DNA of 64,000 nucleotides. Source: Bacteroidaceae bacterium. GTDB taxonomy: Bacteria; Bacteroidota; Bacteroidia; Bacteroidales; Bacteroidaceae. Each line of letters begins with the position of its first letter. Positions within the stretch are counted from its first letter, which is position 1. Under the pieces are notes generated by a model. That model ran no database searches and had not been told where the DNA came from. It was given only the letters and a program-made list of their open reading frames with translations. Of the stretch, positions 34,143-43,446 are shown piece after piece. Both the position numbers and the translations under genes were made by a program. Location: assembly GCA_024683455.1 (NCBI GenBank), contig JAIKYE010000002.1, positions 1 through 64,000 on the forward strand, written 5' to 3'.

Positions 34143-36860
34143 CTACTTACGAAGCACCTTTCGGCCATTGTTTATGTACATGCCTGATCGAGTTGGCTCG
34201 ACACTCACACGTATACCGCTCAAGCCATACCAAGCGTTCTTGTTATCAAGAGAGGGTTTTGAGGTAGGTACCTCTATACCGTCAATCTCATCCTGAGACA
34301 ATGGCTCTGTGGTAAAGGTGGAAACTGCAGACCAATCTGTATTCTGTCCCCCTGTTGTACCCAGCACCTGCCATTCATAGGTTGTTCCGGGAGTCAGATC
34401 TGTAAGGACAAAACTAGGAGTTGCTGTAGTTACGGTCTTCCAGTCATTAGCATAGAGGGCGATATCATCTAAAGCCAGGAAATCCTTGCCCTCATCTACC
34501 AAGCGGAAGGCAATATAACCTTTCTTACCCGCATATTTGCTTAAATCAACCTTAATCTCTTCCCACTGATACATCAGGGTTCCATGACCTGGTTCGGCAA
34601 CTTTTTCAAAAGCATCCGGCACACATTCTGTAGTAGATACCCAAATCTCATAATGCTCATGCTTTGTGCCGTCATCCATCAGCCAATAGCTGAGCACGCC
34701 ACCCAAATCGACTTGGGGCGAGATAAGCCAGTTATCGACCTTGTAGGCTGTCTGTGCAGCATAGTCAAGACTTCTGCCGAATGCCACATATTTCCCACTA
34801 TGAGCATGCAAGTAAGTATCATCATTAAAGGAAGCTACCCTCCAATTGGTAGCAGAGTTGCCACCCTCGTTATGAACGCCCCAATTTATTTTCCCTCCAT
34901 CGAAGGTCTCTAAGAAATAAGGCAGAGGACGGTAGCGAACGGTATATGTGTCTGAGTTACCATCCCATTGCAAAGTAGCTTCCTCCTTAGTGACTTTCGC
35001 TGCATCAACGACCTCGGGAGTATAAATACCATACTCTTCAATCGTAAAGTAGTCTACATACACAGGGCTGCTGTTCTCAACACACTTGATGGCTATGAAT
35101 TTGGATTTACCTTTTGATTCAATCTCAATATGGCCCCAATTTTTAAACAACGTCTCTGGCACATCAGACCACGAGAATGCAGAAAGGTCTGCAGTGGTTT
35201 TGGACAGACCTACCTGCAACTTAACAGGTTTGTCTGATGTTCCTTTCAGATAGATTTTTGTCTTCTGAGTGGCACGACAATTCAACTCGGGTGAAATCAA
35301 GTATTGAGCATGGTTACTGTCAACGAACTTAAAGCTGCTTTTTCCCTCGTAGCAATCCTCTTGAGAAAGTCCAGAACCTGCCTGAAGATCGGCTACCGTC
35401 CAGTCACACAAGCTATTTTCGAAACGGAACTTGTATGGCATCACTTTAGGGCTGTCCATATGGACGGCAAAATATGTCCTTCCGTCAGCTGCCGTAAAGG
35501 GATCATCCCACACATTTTTCACTTCCTTGGCACTAACGGGCTGAGCTACAAGACTCGAAATCAGATTAGCCGCAGAAGCTGTCTGAGTGTAAGTATTCAA
35601 ATAGAAGACATCGTCTGCAATGGCAGTTGGCTTACCATCGTTCCATTTACAGGCAACAGGATTATAACGACCATTCTGATTGGGCTTTATCTCTCCGCTA
35701 ACCATACAGCTGCGCAGGTTCAGCGTAGCATTGTCACACCAGCCTATCAGACCAGCCGCATAATTCTGGAAATTGCTTATTGAACCATTGAAGACACATT
35801 CTTCCATAGTCAGTTTACCACTGCCCGCATGGCCAACAATACCACCGGCATAGGAAGGACTTTTAATGGTTGCATTGACCACACAATTCTGAATGGTTGT
35901 ACTGTCACCGCGACATGCACCTACCAGACCACTTGCATGTCCGTTTCCTGTAGTAGAACATATAACAGAACCCGATGTCTTAACGCCATGAATAGTGGCC
36001 CCCTTTACATAGCGAAAAGGTGCCGCAAAGTCTTCTGCAGTAATCAAGTTAAGCTGAATCTCTCTACCACAGCCCACAAAGAAACCGGTGAAGGGGTGAT
36101 CCGCAGTTCCCACCATCTCAGAAGTTGCAATATTACTAGCCAGCCCCACCACTTTGTCGGCTTTCAGGCCATTTGCCACATCCACAGCAAAAACATGCCA
36201 GTCATCACCATTCCATATAATATAGGGATTTTGAACGGTTCCTTCACCTGCCAAATCAGGGACAGCCGTAGCATAACTCACGTGCATATATATTGAGCTA
36301 CCGCCGGCTCCTGCATTCAGATTATAACCAACCGAACTGCCAGCGGCACCCAAAGCACCATCCTTTGTGGAATTGAACGTTATGTCGGTAACCACTTGAT
36401 TGTCGCTGAAGAGATCTCTTGTATAGTACAAATGAATGGGGTCCGTACTATCACCCGTATTACTGTTCAAGTCACCCCTCTGGCCTCTGAAATGCTCACC
36501 GCCCTTGTACCTTGTCAGATGAAAGTTGGCGCCGCCAAATGTCATATCGTCGGGATAGGGCCATGTAGTATTCTTAATATAGAAACCCGTAATATAGCCT
36601 CTGTTAACACCCTCCGAACTAGCCTTCTTGTAGAGCAGATAGATGTAGTCACCACCGGCCCCTTTATTCAGGTCCATGTCCACTAAGGTCCATCCTTCCT
36701 TCTGGTAGGAATCAATTAGCTCATTCGTTTCTTTTTTTGTACCGCCCACCAATACTAAATCATCGATGTAATCGGTTGCCATGGCATACGAGGGCCAAAG
36801 CATCATGGGCAGTAGCAAAGCAATCGCCCTTCTAGCAATTTTTACGTACAATTCTTTCAT
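34143..36860 (-). CDS. Secreted multidomain protein with GLUG-like repeats, choice-of-anchor J and FN3 domains
   Basis: About 905 residues from Met at 36860 (MKELYVKIARRAIALLLPMM, signal peptide ending YAMA); the frame is open to an ATG at 36878. After an N-terminal domain (YIDDLVLVGGTKKETNELI ... DYIYLLYKK) come three GLUG-like repeats (ASGLVGACRGDSTTIQNC, AGGIVGHAGSGKLTMEEC, AAGLIGWCDNATLNLRSC, about 310-385). A beta-sandwich follows, then a choice-of-anchor J domain (about 640-800; FLETFDGGKINWGVHNEGG, WLISPQVDLGG), an FN3 segment (LTDLTPGTTYEWQVLG) and a C-terminal sorting-like tail (WYGLSGIRV ... GMYINNGRKVLRK). Such architecture marks surface or secreted adhesins. No catalytic domain recognised. 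Substrate unknown. Confidence 0.83.
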   Translation of the reverse strand: MKELYVKIARRAIALLLPMMLWPSYAMATDYIDDLVLVGGTKKETNELIDSYQKEGWTLVDMDLNKGAGGDYIYLLYKKASSEGVNRGYITGFYIKNTTWPYPDDMTFGGANFHLTRYKGGEHFRGQRGDLNSNTGDSTDPIHLYYTRDLFSDNQVVTDITFNSTKDGALGAAGSSVGYNLNAGAGGSSIYMHVSYATAVPDLAGEGTVQNPYIIWNGDDWHVFAVDVANGLKADKVVGLASNIATSEMVGTADHPFTGFFVGCGREIQLNLITAEDFAAPFRYVKGATIHGVKTSGSVICSTTGNGHASGLVGACRGDSTTIQNCVVNATIKSPSYAGGIVGHAGSGKLTMEECVFNGSISNFQNYAAGLIGWCDNATLNLRSCMVSGEIKPNQNGRYNPVACKWNDGKPTAIADDVFYLNTYTQTASAANLISSLVAQPVSAKEVKNVWDDPFTAADGRTYFAVHMDSPKVMPYKFRFENSLCDWTVADLQAGSGLSQEDCYEGKSSFKFVDSNHAQYLISPELNCRATQKTKIYLKGTSDKPVKLQVGLSKTTADLSAFSWSDVPETLFKNWGHIEIESKGKSKFIAIKCVENSSPVYVDYFTIEEYGIYTPEVVDAAKVTKEEATLQWDGNSDTYTVRYRPLPYFLETFDGGKINWGVHNEGGNSATNWRVASFNDDTYLHAHSGKYVAFGRSLDYAAQTAYKVDNWLISPQVDLGGVLSYWLMDDGTKHEHYEIWVSTTECVPDAFEKVAEPGHGTLMYQWEEIKVDLSKYAGKKGYIAFRLVDEGKDFLALDDIALYANDWKTVTTATPSFVLTDLTPGTTYEWQVLGTTGGQNTDWSAVSTFTTEPLSQDEIDGIEVPTSKPSLDNKNAWYGLSGIRVSVEPTRSGMYINNGRKVLRK

Positions 36861-37177
36861 AATATTACTATCTAACACCTATGGTATGTATTTTCTCGCT
36901 GCGAAAATACGAAAAAAAAAGAAACAGGCAAAGAAAGATATGAAAAACTTCTTTTTCAAAGTACAAAAACGTCACCACGATATGGTTCAGCAGTACAAGA
37001 TATACCCAAGTAGTACCTCATGCTTACCTCATGTTTACCTCATGTTTACCTCATGTAACTAAAAGCATGTGTCACGTTTTCATGCCTATAGAGAGGCACG
37101 ACATTAAATTTCAGTAAGATTATTGGAAGGAACACATTTATTCGTTATCAAATTAAGCGAAAGAAAACGAAATAATC
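36861..37177. other. Divergent intergenic region without genes
   Basis: No coding potential with a credible start was seen. It holds a possible -7 box for the gene at 34143 (TATTTTCG on minus near 36903), the 11-bp tandem repeat described separately at 37014-37057, and an AT-rich tract leading to the GH20 promoter at 37178. Confidence 0.5.
37014..37057. repeat. Four tandem 11-bp repeats (TACCTCATGTT)
   Basis: Units TACCTCATGCT, TACCTCATGTT, TACCTCATGTT and TACCTCATGTA follow each other without gaps. The 11-bp period is one helical turn. They lie between divergently transcribed genes, about 120 bp upstream of the GH20 promoter. Confidence 0.85.
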
Positions 37178-37208
37178 ATTGTTGTATCAGAATCTATTTG
37201 TATCTTTG
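37178..37208 (+). promoter_or_regulatory. Promoter of the GH20/FAS1 gene pair
   Basis: ATTG (37178-37181), a 19-bp spacer and TATCTTTG (37201-37208); perfect -7 box, -33 box one base off. The ATG follows 35 bp later. Confidence 0.7.
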
Positions 37209-37243
37209 CACAAGAAAAGTTAACATTTTTATTTATTTATAGT

Positions 37244-38854
37244 ATGAAAACATTGAAAGCGCTGCTTGTGTCGCTCATATTTATGATGCCCCTTTCGCTA
37301 CTGGCGGAAGTTAACATCATCCCCAGGCCCACTTGTATTACGGAAAAGGAGGGCTCGTTTGTTTTAAAACCCAATGCTACCATAGCATATAACAACAAGA
37401 GCATTCTCCCTGCAGCAGAATATCTTAGGGAAAAACTCCGCCCATCGACAGGTTATCAGCTACCTATCAATAAAGGTAAAAAAGCTGATATTGTTCTTAA
37501 TCTAAACCCAAAATGCGAAATAGATGCAGAGGGGTACAAACTGACTTCATCTGCCAAGGGTATTGTAATTGAAGCAGCCGACTATCGTGGTATTGTACAT
37601 GGTATAGCAACACTCCGCCAACTGTTCCCATGCCAAGTGGAGTCCACAACCTTGCAGCCCTACGTCACATGGATGGTGCCTGCAGTAGAAATTGAAGATA
37701 CGCCCAACTTCGAATGGCGCGGGATGATGCTTGACCCCGTCAGGCACTTCTTCACATTGGAAGAGACCAAGAGATTTCTGGACGTTATGGCATTGTATAA
37801 GTTCAGTAAATTTCACTGGCATCTTGTAGATTCTCAAGCCTGGCGCCTTGAAATCAAGCAATATCCCTTGCTGACTGAAGAAAGCGGATTCCGCGACCCT
37901 GCTGGAGAACACTGGGACAGACGATGTAATGAGATTGCAAAGAATGACAACAATCCACGCATGACAGTTCCCATGACAGCTGATCGTACCCGTGTACGCG
38001 ATGGCAAGCTGGAATATGGTGGCTACTATACACAGGACGAGGTAAAAGACCTGGTGGAATATGCTCTGGTAAGAGGTATTGACATTGTGCCCGAATTTGA
38101 CGTTCCCGGTCACAGCTATGCCGCAACAAAATGCTACCCTTGGCTCTCTTGCAACAAAGATGGACGTGACCCCATCTGCGTAGGCAAGGATACCTCACTG
38201 GAATTCTGCCGCAACGTTTATAAAGAAATCTTTGAACTTTTCCCATACGAATATGTAGAAATTGGAGGAGATGAGGTAAACCGTTCGGCATGGAAAAAAT
38301 GTCCCGATTGCCAGAAACGCATCCAAGACCAAGGTATAAAGAACGAGGCAGAACTGCAGTCATGGTTCACCTGCACTATGGAGAAATACTTCAGTGAAAA
38401 CGGGAAGAAACTCATCGGATGGGATGAGATTTTGGAAGGCGGTGTAAGTAAGTCTGCAACCGTAAACTGGTGGCGCGGCGATCATGCAGATGTGGTTCAA
38501 CGTTCTACCAGCGGTGGCAACGAGGTGATTCTCTGCCCCTTTACATTCTGTTACTTCGACTATGCACAAGACAACAATACACTGAAGAATCTCTATACGG
38601 GTGATATCGTTCCAACCGAACTCAGCTCAGAGCAACTGAGCCTGATTAAAGGTATGCAAGGAAACATCTGGTGTGAACGTATCCCCACTGAAGCTCAAAT
38701 GCAATACATGGTATTCCCACGTGCATTAGCTTTGGCGGAGAAAGCATGGACAAAGAACACCCAACAGAACTGGGATAATTTCTATCCCCGTCTGCTGCAG
38801 CATATAGCTCGCTTAAATACAATGGGAATAGCACAACGCCCATTGGAAGAATAA
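37244..38854 (+). CDS. GH20 beta-N-acetylhexosaminidase, exported
   Basis: 536 residues with signal peptide MKTLKALLVSLIFMMPLSLLA. An N-terminal GH20b domain (NIIPRPTCITEKEGSFVL onwards, to about 140) precedes the GH20 TIM barrel, which starts EWRGMMLDPVRHFF. The catalytic pair is Asp343-Glu344 in EIGGDEVNRS, the assisting Asp and general acid of substrate-assisted hydrolysis. The usual HLTDDQGWR loop reads HLVDSQAWR, a mild deviation. The enzyme should release terminal GlcNAc or GalNAc from glycans such as mucin, chitin fragments or murein pieces, in the periplasm or at the surface. It forms a two-gene transcript with the FAS1 lipoprotein gene 34 bp downstream. A second, diverged GH20 gene lies at 41788. 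Confidence 0.93.
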   Translation: MKTLKALLVSLIFMMPLSLLAEVNIIPRPTCITEKEGSFVLKPNATIAYNNKSILPAAEYLREKLRPSTGYQLPINKGKKADIVLNLNPKCEIDAEGYKLTSSAKGIVIEAADYRGIVHGIATLRQLFPCQVESTTLQPYVTWMVPAVEIEDTPNFEWRGMMLDPVRHFFTLEETKRFLDVMALYKFSKFHWHLVDSQAWRLEIKQYPLLTEESGFRDPAGEHWDRRCNEIAKNDNNPRMTVPMTADRTRVRDGKLEYGGYYTQDEVKDLVEYALVRGIDIVPEFDVPGHSYAATKCYPWLSCNKDGRDPICVGKDTSLEFCRNVYKEIFELFPYEYVEIGGDEVNRSAWKKCPDCQKRIQDQGIKNEAELQSWFTCTMEKYFSENGKKLIGWDEILEGGVSKSATVNWWRGDHADVVQRSTSGGNEVILCPFTFCYFDYAQDNNTLKNLYTGDIVPTELSSEQLSLIKGMQGNIWCERIPTEAQMQYMVFPRALALAEKAWTKNTQQNWDNFYPRLLQHIARLNTMGIAQRPLEE

Positions 38855-38888
38855 TTTTTCCTTTATATTTTAGAAACACACAATCACA

Positions 38889-41006
38889 ATGAAATTCAAT
38901 TGTAGATTATTTACAATTCTAACAGCAGTTATTCTGTTGGCAATAGGATGTTCGGAAGAAATTGACGTTAGCAATCGCTACGTATTTAAGGAAGAGACAC
39001 TTGTTTCCTATATGGAGAAACACGCAGAAACTTACTCCGAATATCTGGACGTACTTAAGAATACGCCCGTAAGCGAAATGAGTAATTCCACCATATACCA
39101 ACTGCTTACAGCACGCGGAAACTACACCGTATTTGCGCCCACCAACGATGCAGTACACCAGTATCTGCAGGAATTGGTTGAAGAAGACATAATCACAGAA
39201 CCATCGTGGGAGGCATTCACCAAAGAAAGGGTTCGCGATTCAATAAGAAAAGTTATCGCCTACAGCAGTATCATTGACGGAGGAGACTACCAAAGTTATG
39301 AGACTTATTCATTCCCCACACAGAGCAACGGAGAACTACAACTAGGCAACATGAGAGACCGTAAACTGACAGTACGCTATGTTGACAGTGAACCTGACAG
39401 TATTTACATGAACTATGACTGTCCCATGAGTATTAAGAACCGTGATATCCCTGCCATCAATGGAGTTCTGCACCAGATGGAGAAAGTTATTGCCCCCAAG
39501 GATATCACGATAGCAGACCTAATGGAAGACATTATAGACAAGAAGAAAGAGGGCTTTATCGTTGCTTCCCGTCTAGCCTTAGCCTGCGGATTGAAAGACA
39601 CCTTTAATGTGATTGAAGACAACAAATACCGCGAGATGTATATGAAAGGACTTATCCCCAATTTTGACGGCCAAGCTGCAGGATGGACTTTCAAGAGCGG
39701 TAATACGGCTCCAGCCTATGCACCAGAACACCGCTACTATGGTTTTACTGTATTTGCTGAGACTGATGATTTCTGGCGAAACGAGATAGGAAAGGAGCCT
39801 ATAGATATTACCTGCAACGATGTACAACAGTGGATTATTAAAAACAAGCAGTTCAGCACGAATGATATTTTCGAAACTGATGAAAACTGGGCATCGCCCA
39901 ACAACCTGCTAAACCAGTGGTTTACCTACCACGTATTGCCCATGCGTATAGCAGCCAACCGTCTGGTATTCCATGTGAATGAATACGGCTACAACCAAGC
40001 TCTTAAACAGCTTACCATTCCGGTATATGAATTTTATGCTACAATGGGTAAGCGCAGACTGTTAAAGATTTACGAAAGTAAAGAGAGTAACGGTATTTTC
40101 TTGAACCGCTTCCCTGTTCTGGACAATAGTAGAAGAGGTACATACCACGAGTTGTCATGCGACAACAAGAAAGTAGGCTGCCACATAGACAACTACTCTG
40201 AAAAAGTTTTAGACTATCAGGCTGTGAACGGCATGATATATGCTATAGATAAGCCACTGTCTTACACCGACGAAGTTCGCGAAAATCTTGCCAAGAGCCG
40301 AATTCGTTTTGATGCCATGAGCCTTTTCCCAGAAGTCATGACCAATGATATTCGTAAGAAAAACAGCGTGGATCCGCGCAACCAGTTTGTTCACTTTCCA
40401 CCCAACAAGACTTACCGATATCTGGACAACATGGATATGAACAACGAAACACAGTTTGTCTATCTGAATGCTTACCAATACAATTGGTGCAACAATCAGG
40501 AGGATGAATTGAAGGCTGTTGGTAATTACGAAATTACCATTAAACTTCCGCCCGTGCCTCGCAAAGGTACATACGAGCTACGTTACCGTGTGCTCCCCAA
40601 CGGAGACCGTGGTATTGTGCAATTCTATTTCGGTTCGGATAAGGAACAACTGGTACCCACTGGCATACCTGTTGACCTAAGAAAGTCAGGTACAGATAAA
40701 AGCTATGGGTATGAAGCGGATACAGACGACGACATCCATAATGCTGAGGTTGATAAGCACATGCGTAACAACAACCGCATGAGAGGTGAAATGAGTATCC
40801 AAAACAGTTCAGGACCGTGCCGAACAGGAAGCCCCGGCAATCTTCGCCACATTCTAGTGCGTCAGACTTTGGATCCCGATAAAACCTATTATCTGCGTTT
40901 AAAGTCAGTCCTTGAAAACAATAAGACTGAAATGTACATGGATTATCTGGAATGGTGTGCCAAGGAGATATATGACAATCCTGTAGAACCTGAAGATATT
41001 TGGTAA
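38889..41006 (+). CDS. FAS1-domain lipoprotein next to GH20 gene
   Basis: 705 residues. Lipoprotein signal with lipobox LAIGC (Cys21). First FAS1 domain about 28-198: TIYQLLTARGNYTVFAPTNDAVHQYL and IPAINGVLHQMEKVI are the H1 and H2 motifs. A second, weaker FAS1-like unit covers about 200-465 (GFTVFAETDDFW ... AVNGMIYAIDKPLSY). The C-terminal 190 residues form a beta-rich domain (TYRYLDNMDMNNETQFVYLN, GTYELRYRVLPNGDRGIVQF). It resembles the FAS1 lipoproteins of the operon at 1-14746, but here the partner is a hexosaminidase rather than SusC/SusD. Likely surface-exposed and binding a glycan or matrix component; that is inference from context. Its end is 20 bp from the convergent btuD stop. Confidence 0.85.
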   Translation: MKFNCRLFTILTAVILLAIGCSEEIDVSNRYVFKEETLVSYMEKHAETYSEYLDVLKNTPVSEMSNSTIYQLLTARGNYTVFAPTNDAVHQYLQELVEEDIITEPSWEAFTKERVRDSIRKVIAYSSIIDGGDYQSYETYSFPTQSNGELQLGNMRDRKLTVRYVDSEPDSIYMNYDCPMSIKNRDIPAINGVLHQMEKVIAPKDITIADLMEDIIDKKKEGFIVASRLALACGLKDTFNVIEDNKYREMYMKGLIPNFDGQAAGWTFKSGNTAPAYAPEHRYYGFTVFAETDDFWRNEIGKEPIDITCNDVQQWIIKNKQFSTNDIFETDENWASPNNLLNQWFTYHVLPMRIAANRLVFHVNEYGYNQALKQLTIPVYEFYATMGKRRLLKIYESKESNGIFLNRFPVLDNSRRGTYHELSCDNKKVGCHIDNYSEKVLDYQAVNGMIYAIDKPLSYTDEVRENLAKSRIRFDAMSLFPEVMTNDIRKKNSVDPRNQFVHFPPNKTYRYLDNMDMNNETQFVYLNAYQYNWCNNQEDELKAVGNYEITIKLPPVPRKGTYELRYRVLPNGDRGIVQFYFGSDKEQLVPTGIPVDLRKSGTDKSYGYEADTDDDIHNAEVDKHMRNNNRMRGEMSIQNSSGPCRTGSPGNLRHILVRQTLDPDKTYYLRLKSVLENNKTEMYMDYLEWCAKEIYDNPVEPEDIW

Positions 41007-41026
41007 TTATAGACAGTGGGGCTACT

Positions 41027-41788
41027 TTAGCGCTTGTCTATTTTATAACTCATAAGGACGGGATCAAAACGGATACCGTCAGAATGAATAAATCGTGAAA
41101 GCTCGCCGCTCGAAGAAAGTTCGGCGGGCTTTCCAATTATAACCTCCGTAGGATACATAATCCATAGGCGGTCACTGAGTTGGAGAGCCATCTCCACATC
41201 GTGAGTGCTGAGAAAAATAACTTTCTGCATCTCATGAGCCAATCGGCGTAAAAGACGCATCATCTCTACCTTACTGGGAAAATCCAGAAAAGCTGTTGGT
41301 TCATCTAACAGAATAATGGGTGTCTGTTGTGCCAACACCTTAGCTATCATAACTTTCTGACGCTCTCCATCACTAAGTGTACTAAACATTCGTCGCTCTA
41401 AGGCTAAGATGCCCGACTGCTGCATAGCATCCGTAACATATTGTTCATCTATTTTGTTTAAACGTCCCCAAAAACCAGTATACGGACTGCGTCCCATACC
41501 AACCATGTCACGTACCGTTAAATTCGGCACATCCGGACGTTCTGTTAAGACTACGCCAATGAATTTACTTAGCTGAGCGATGGAAAGGGAACTAACGACT
41601 TTCCCATCCAGAATAATATCACCTCTCAAAGGAGGCAGAAACGTACAAAGAGTACGGAGCAGGGTACTTTTCCCCACTCCATTGGGTCCCAGGAGGCTGG
41701 TAAGCTCTCCCGGGACCAAAGAAGCGTTGATATCTGGAGTTACGACTCGGTTGCCATAACCCGTGGTCAAATGTCTTAGTTCAAGCAT
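41027..41788 (-). CDS. btuD: ABC transporter ATPase for cobalamin (BtuD-like)
   Basis: About 253 residues from the ATG at 41788 (MLELRHLTTGYGNRVV); the frame extends to a TTG at 41806, but the ATG overlaps the stop of the upstream GH20 gene as TAATG, which favours it through translational coupling. ABC motifs: Walker A LLGPNGVGKSTLLRT, signature TLSDGERQKVMIAKVLAQ, Walker B IILLDEPTAFLD, and the switch His in FLSTHD. Family FecCD/BtuCD-type iron-siderophore and cobalamin importers. Last gene of the operon headed by a cobalamin riboswitch, so B12 is the probable substrate. It powers import through the BtuC permease, from which it is separated by the hexosaminidase gene. Confidence 0.9.
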   Translation of the reverse strand: MLELRHLTTGYGNRVVTPDINASLVPGELTSLLGPNGVGKSTLLRTLCTFLPPLRGDIILDGKVVSSLSIAQLSKFIGVVLTERPDVPNLTVRDMVGMGRSPYTGFWGRLNKIDEQYVTDAMQQSGILALERRMFSTLSDGERQKVMIAKVLAQQTPIILLDEPTAFLDFPSKVEMMRLLRRLAHEMQKVIFLSTHDVEMALQLSDRLWIMYPTEVIIGKPAELSSSGELSRFIHSDGIRFDPVLMSYKIDKR

Positions 41789-43386
41789 TATTCTATAGCC
41801 GTACAATACTTGTAACCCAAGCGACGATACGCCTGCTGAAGAAGTGGCAGACGCTTACAGAAATTCTCGTAGTTCTTAGCTTCGGGTAGCATCCACTGCA
41901 CCTCTGACATAGCTGCCAGACGGGGCAGCAGCATATACATGGCCTGGTCCGGACTTTCCACATACTCGGTCCACAGGTTGCACTGCGCACCCATGATATA
42001 CTTACCCTCCTCGGGAGTAAGTTCGGCAGGTATAGGCTCCATGCTGTACACCTTGCTAACAGGCAGATATCCGCCAATGGCTAGGGGCTGTGCATAACGG
42101 TCCTTGAGCTGATAGTAGTCAACGTAGCAGTTGTCATGGGGAGTCATAATCACACGGTGGTGCTGACGGGCAGCTTCGATACCACCCTTGTAACCACGCC
42201 ATGACATAACGGTAGCATTCTCGCTGAGACCACCTTCCAGTGTCTCGTCCCAACCGATAAGTTCGCGTCCCTTCTCGGCCAGGAATTTCTCCATTTCCTT
42301 ATTAATATAGGTCTGTAACTCTGCTTCCTTTGTCAGGCCCAGTTCCTTCATCTTAGCCTGACACTTGGGGCAGGTCTGCCATTTACGACGGGGACTCTCG
42401 TCACCACCAATATGGATGAATTTGCTTGGGAAAACATCGCAAAGTTCACCATAGACTTTCTTCAGGAAATCCAGCGTTTTGGGATTACCGGCACACAACA
42501 CATCATCAGAAATACCCCACTGGCACCAAACAGAATAAGGACCACCCGTACAGCCCAGTTCGGGATAAACACTCAGGGCTGCCACCATGTGACCAGGAAG
42601 ATCAATCTCGGGAATAACCGTGATATAGCGCTCTGCAGCATATTCCACAATGGCCTTCATTTGATTCTGGGTGTAGTAACCTTCCTCGGGTGTATCATCG
42701 AAGATGGCATTAGCTGCATCGCGCAAACCCACGTTCTTACCGATAATGGTATGCGGACGATAACCAGCTTTTTTGGCCAACTCTGGCAACGCCTTCACTT
42801 CAAAACGCCAACCCTGATCATCTGTAAGATGCCAGTGGAACTTGTTTACACCATGCAGTGCCAGCACATCAATGTACTGCTTTACGAATTCAACGGGGAA
42901 GAAGTGACGGGCACAGTCCAACATAGCACCACGATATCCAAAGCGGGGCTCATCCTGAATTGTTACGTATGGCAGTCGGATGGTGTCACCCTTCTCACCC
43001 TCAATGCTCTTACGCAATGTCTGTATAGCGTAGAAAACACCACTTTCACTGGCACCCTGAATGTTGATACCTTTTTTGTTAATCGTAATAGTATAAGCAT
43101 CTGGATTTGGATTCTGCAGCCCTAAAGAGATTTTCATAATGGCCTTAGACTTCTTAGAAGCCACCTCGGGAATTACACCTAAATACTCCTGTGCAAATTG
43201 TGCATTACGCAACATCTTTGCATTCTCTGCAGGATAGGCGACGCTCATCCCCTTAACGAGCAAAACTACGTTACCTCCTGGCTCCATATTAACAGAACGT
43301 GGCAGAGGAATAACCTGATAAGTCACGTTGGCATAGCCGGCAAAAGCCATTGCCGCTGCCATAAAAAATGATGTTAGTCTTTTCAT
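41788..43386 (-). CDS. GH20 beta-N-acetylhexosaminidase inside the B12 uptake operon
   Basis: 532 residues with signal peptide (MKRLTSFFMAAAMAFAGYA). GH20b domain to about 130, then the catalytic barrel beginning FGYRGAMLDCARHFFPVEF. The loop HLTDDQGWRFEVKALPE is canonical and the catalytic pair is Asp329-Glu330 in HIGGDESPRRKW. All residues expected of an active exo-hexosaminidase are present. It starts 54 bp after the btuC stop; its TAA shares an A with the btuD ATG. No obvious consensus promoter lies before it, so it should be transcribed from the riboswitch promoter. Why a glycan hydrolase is embedded in a cobalamin import operon is not clear; see findings. Confidence 0.94.
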   Translation of the reverse strand: MKRLTSFFMAAAMAFAGYANVTYQVIPLPRSVNMEPGGNVVLLVKGMSVAYPAENAKMLRNAQFAQEYLGVIPEVASKKSKAIMKISLGLQNPNPDAYTITINKKGINIQGASESGVFYAIQTLRKSIEGEKGDTIRLPYVTIQDEPRFGYRGAMLDCARHFFPVEFVKQYIDVLALHGVNKFHWHLTDDQGWRFEVKALPELAKKAGYRPHTIIGKNVGLRDAANAIFDDTPEEGYYTQNQMKAIVEYAAERYITVIPEIDLPGHMVAALSVYPELGCTGGPYSVWCQWGISDDVLCAGNPKTLDFLKKVYGELCDVFPSKFIHIGGDESPRRKWQTCPKCQAKMKELGLTKEAELQTYINKEMEKFLAEKGRELIGWDETLEGGLSENATVMSWRGYKGGIEAARQHHRVIMTPHDNCYVDYYQLKDRYAQPLAIGGYLPVSKVYSMEPIPAELTPEEGKYIMGAQCNLWTEYVESPDQAMYMLLPRLAAMSEVQWMLPEAKNYENFCKRLPLLQQAYRRLGYKYCTAIE

Positions 43387-43417
43387 AATAGTTTATTATA
43401 ATTTATATTTCAAAATT

Positions 43418-43446
43418 GTCTAATGACTAAGGTCAAATGTCTAATG
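43418..43446. repeat. Direct repeat GTCTAATG, 21-bp period, at the btuC stop
   Basis: GTCTAATG at 43418-43425 and 43439-43446, separated by ACTAAGGTCAAAT. The second copy contains the btuC stop codon. The copies lie at the btuC/GH20 junction. Confidence 0.6.

Noticed and set aside
42412-43125. 237-codon open frame on the plus strand
   Set aside because: Antisense to the GH20 gene with intact catalytic residues.
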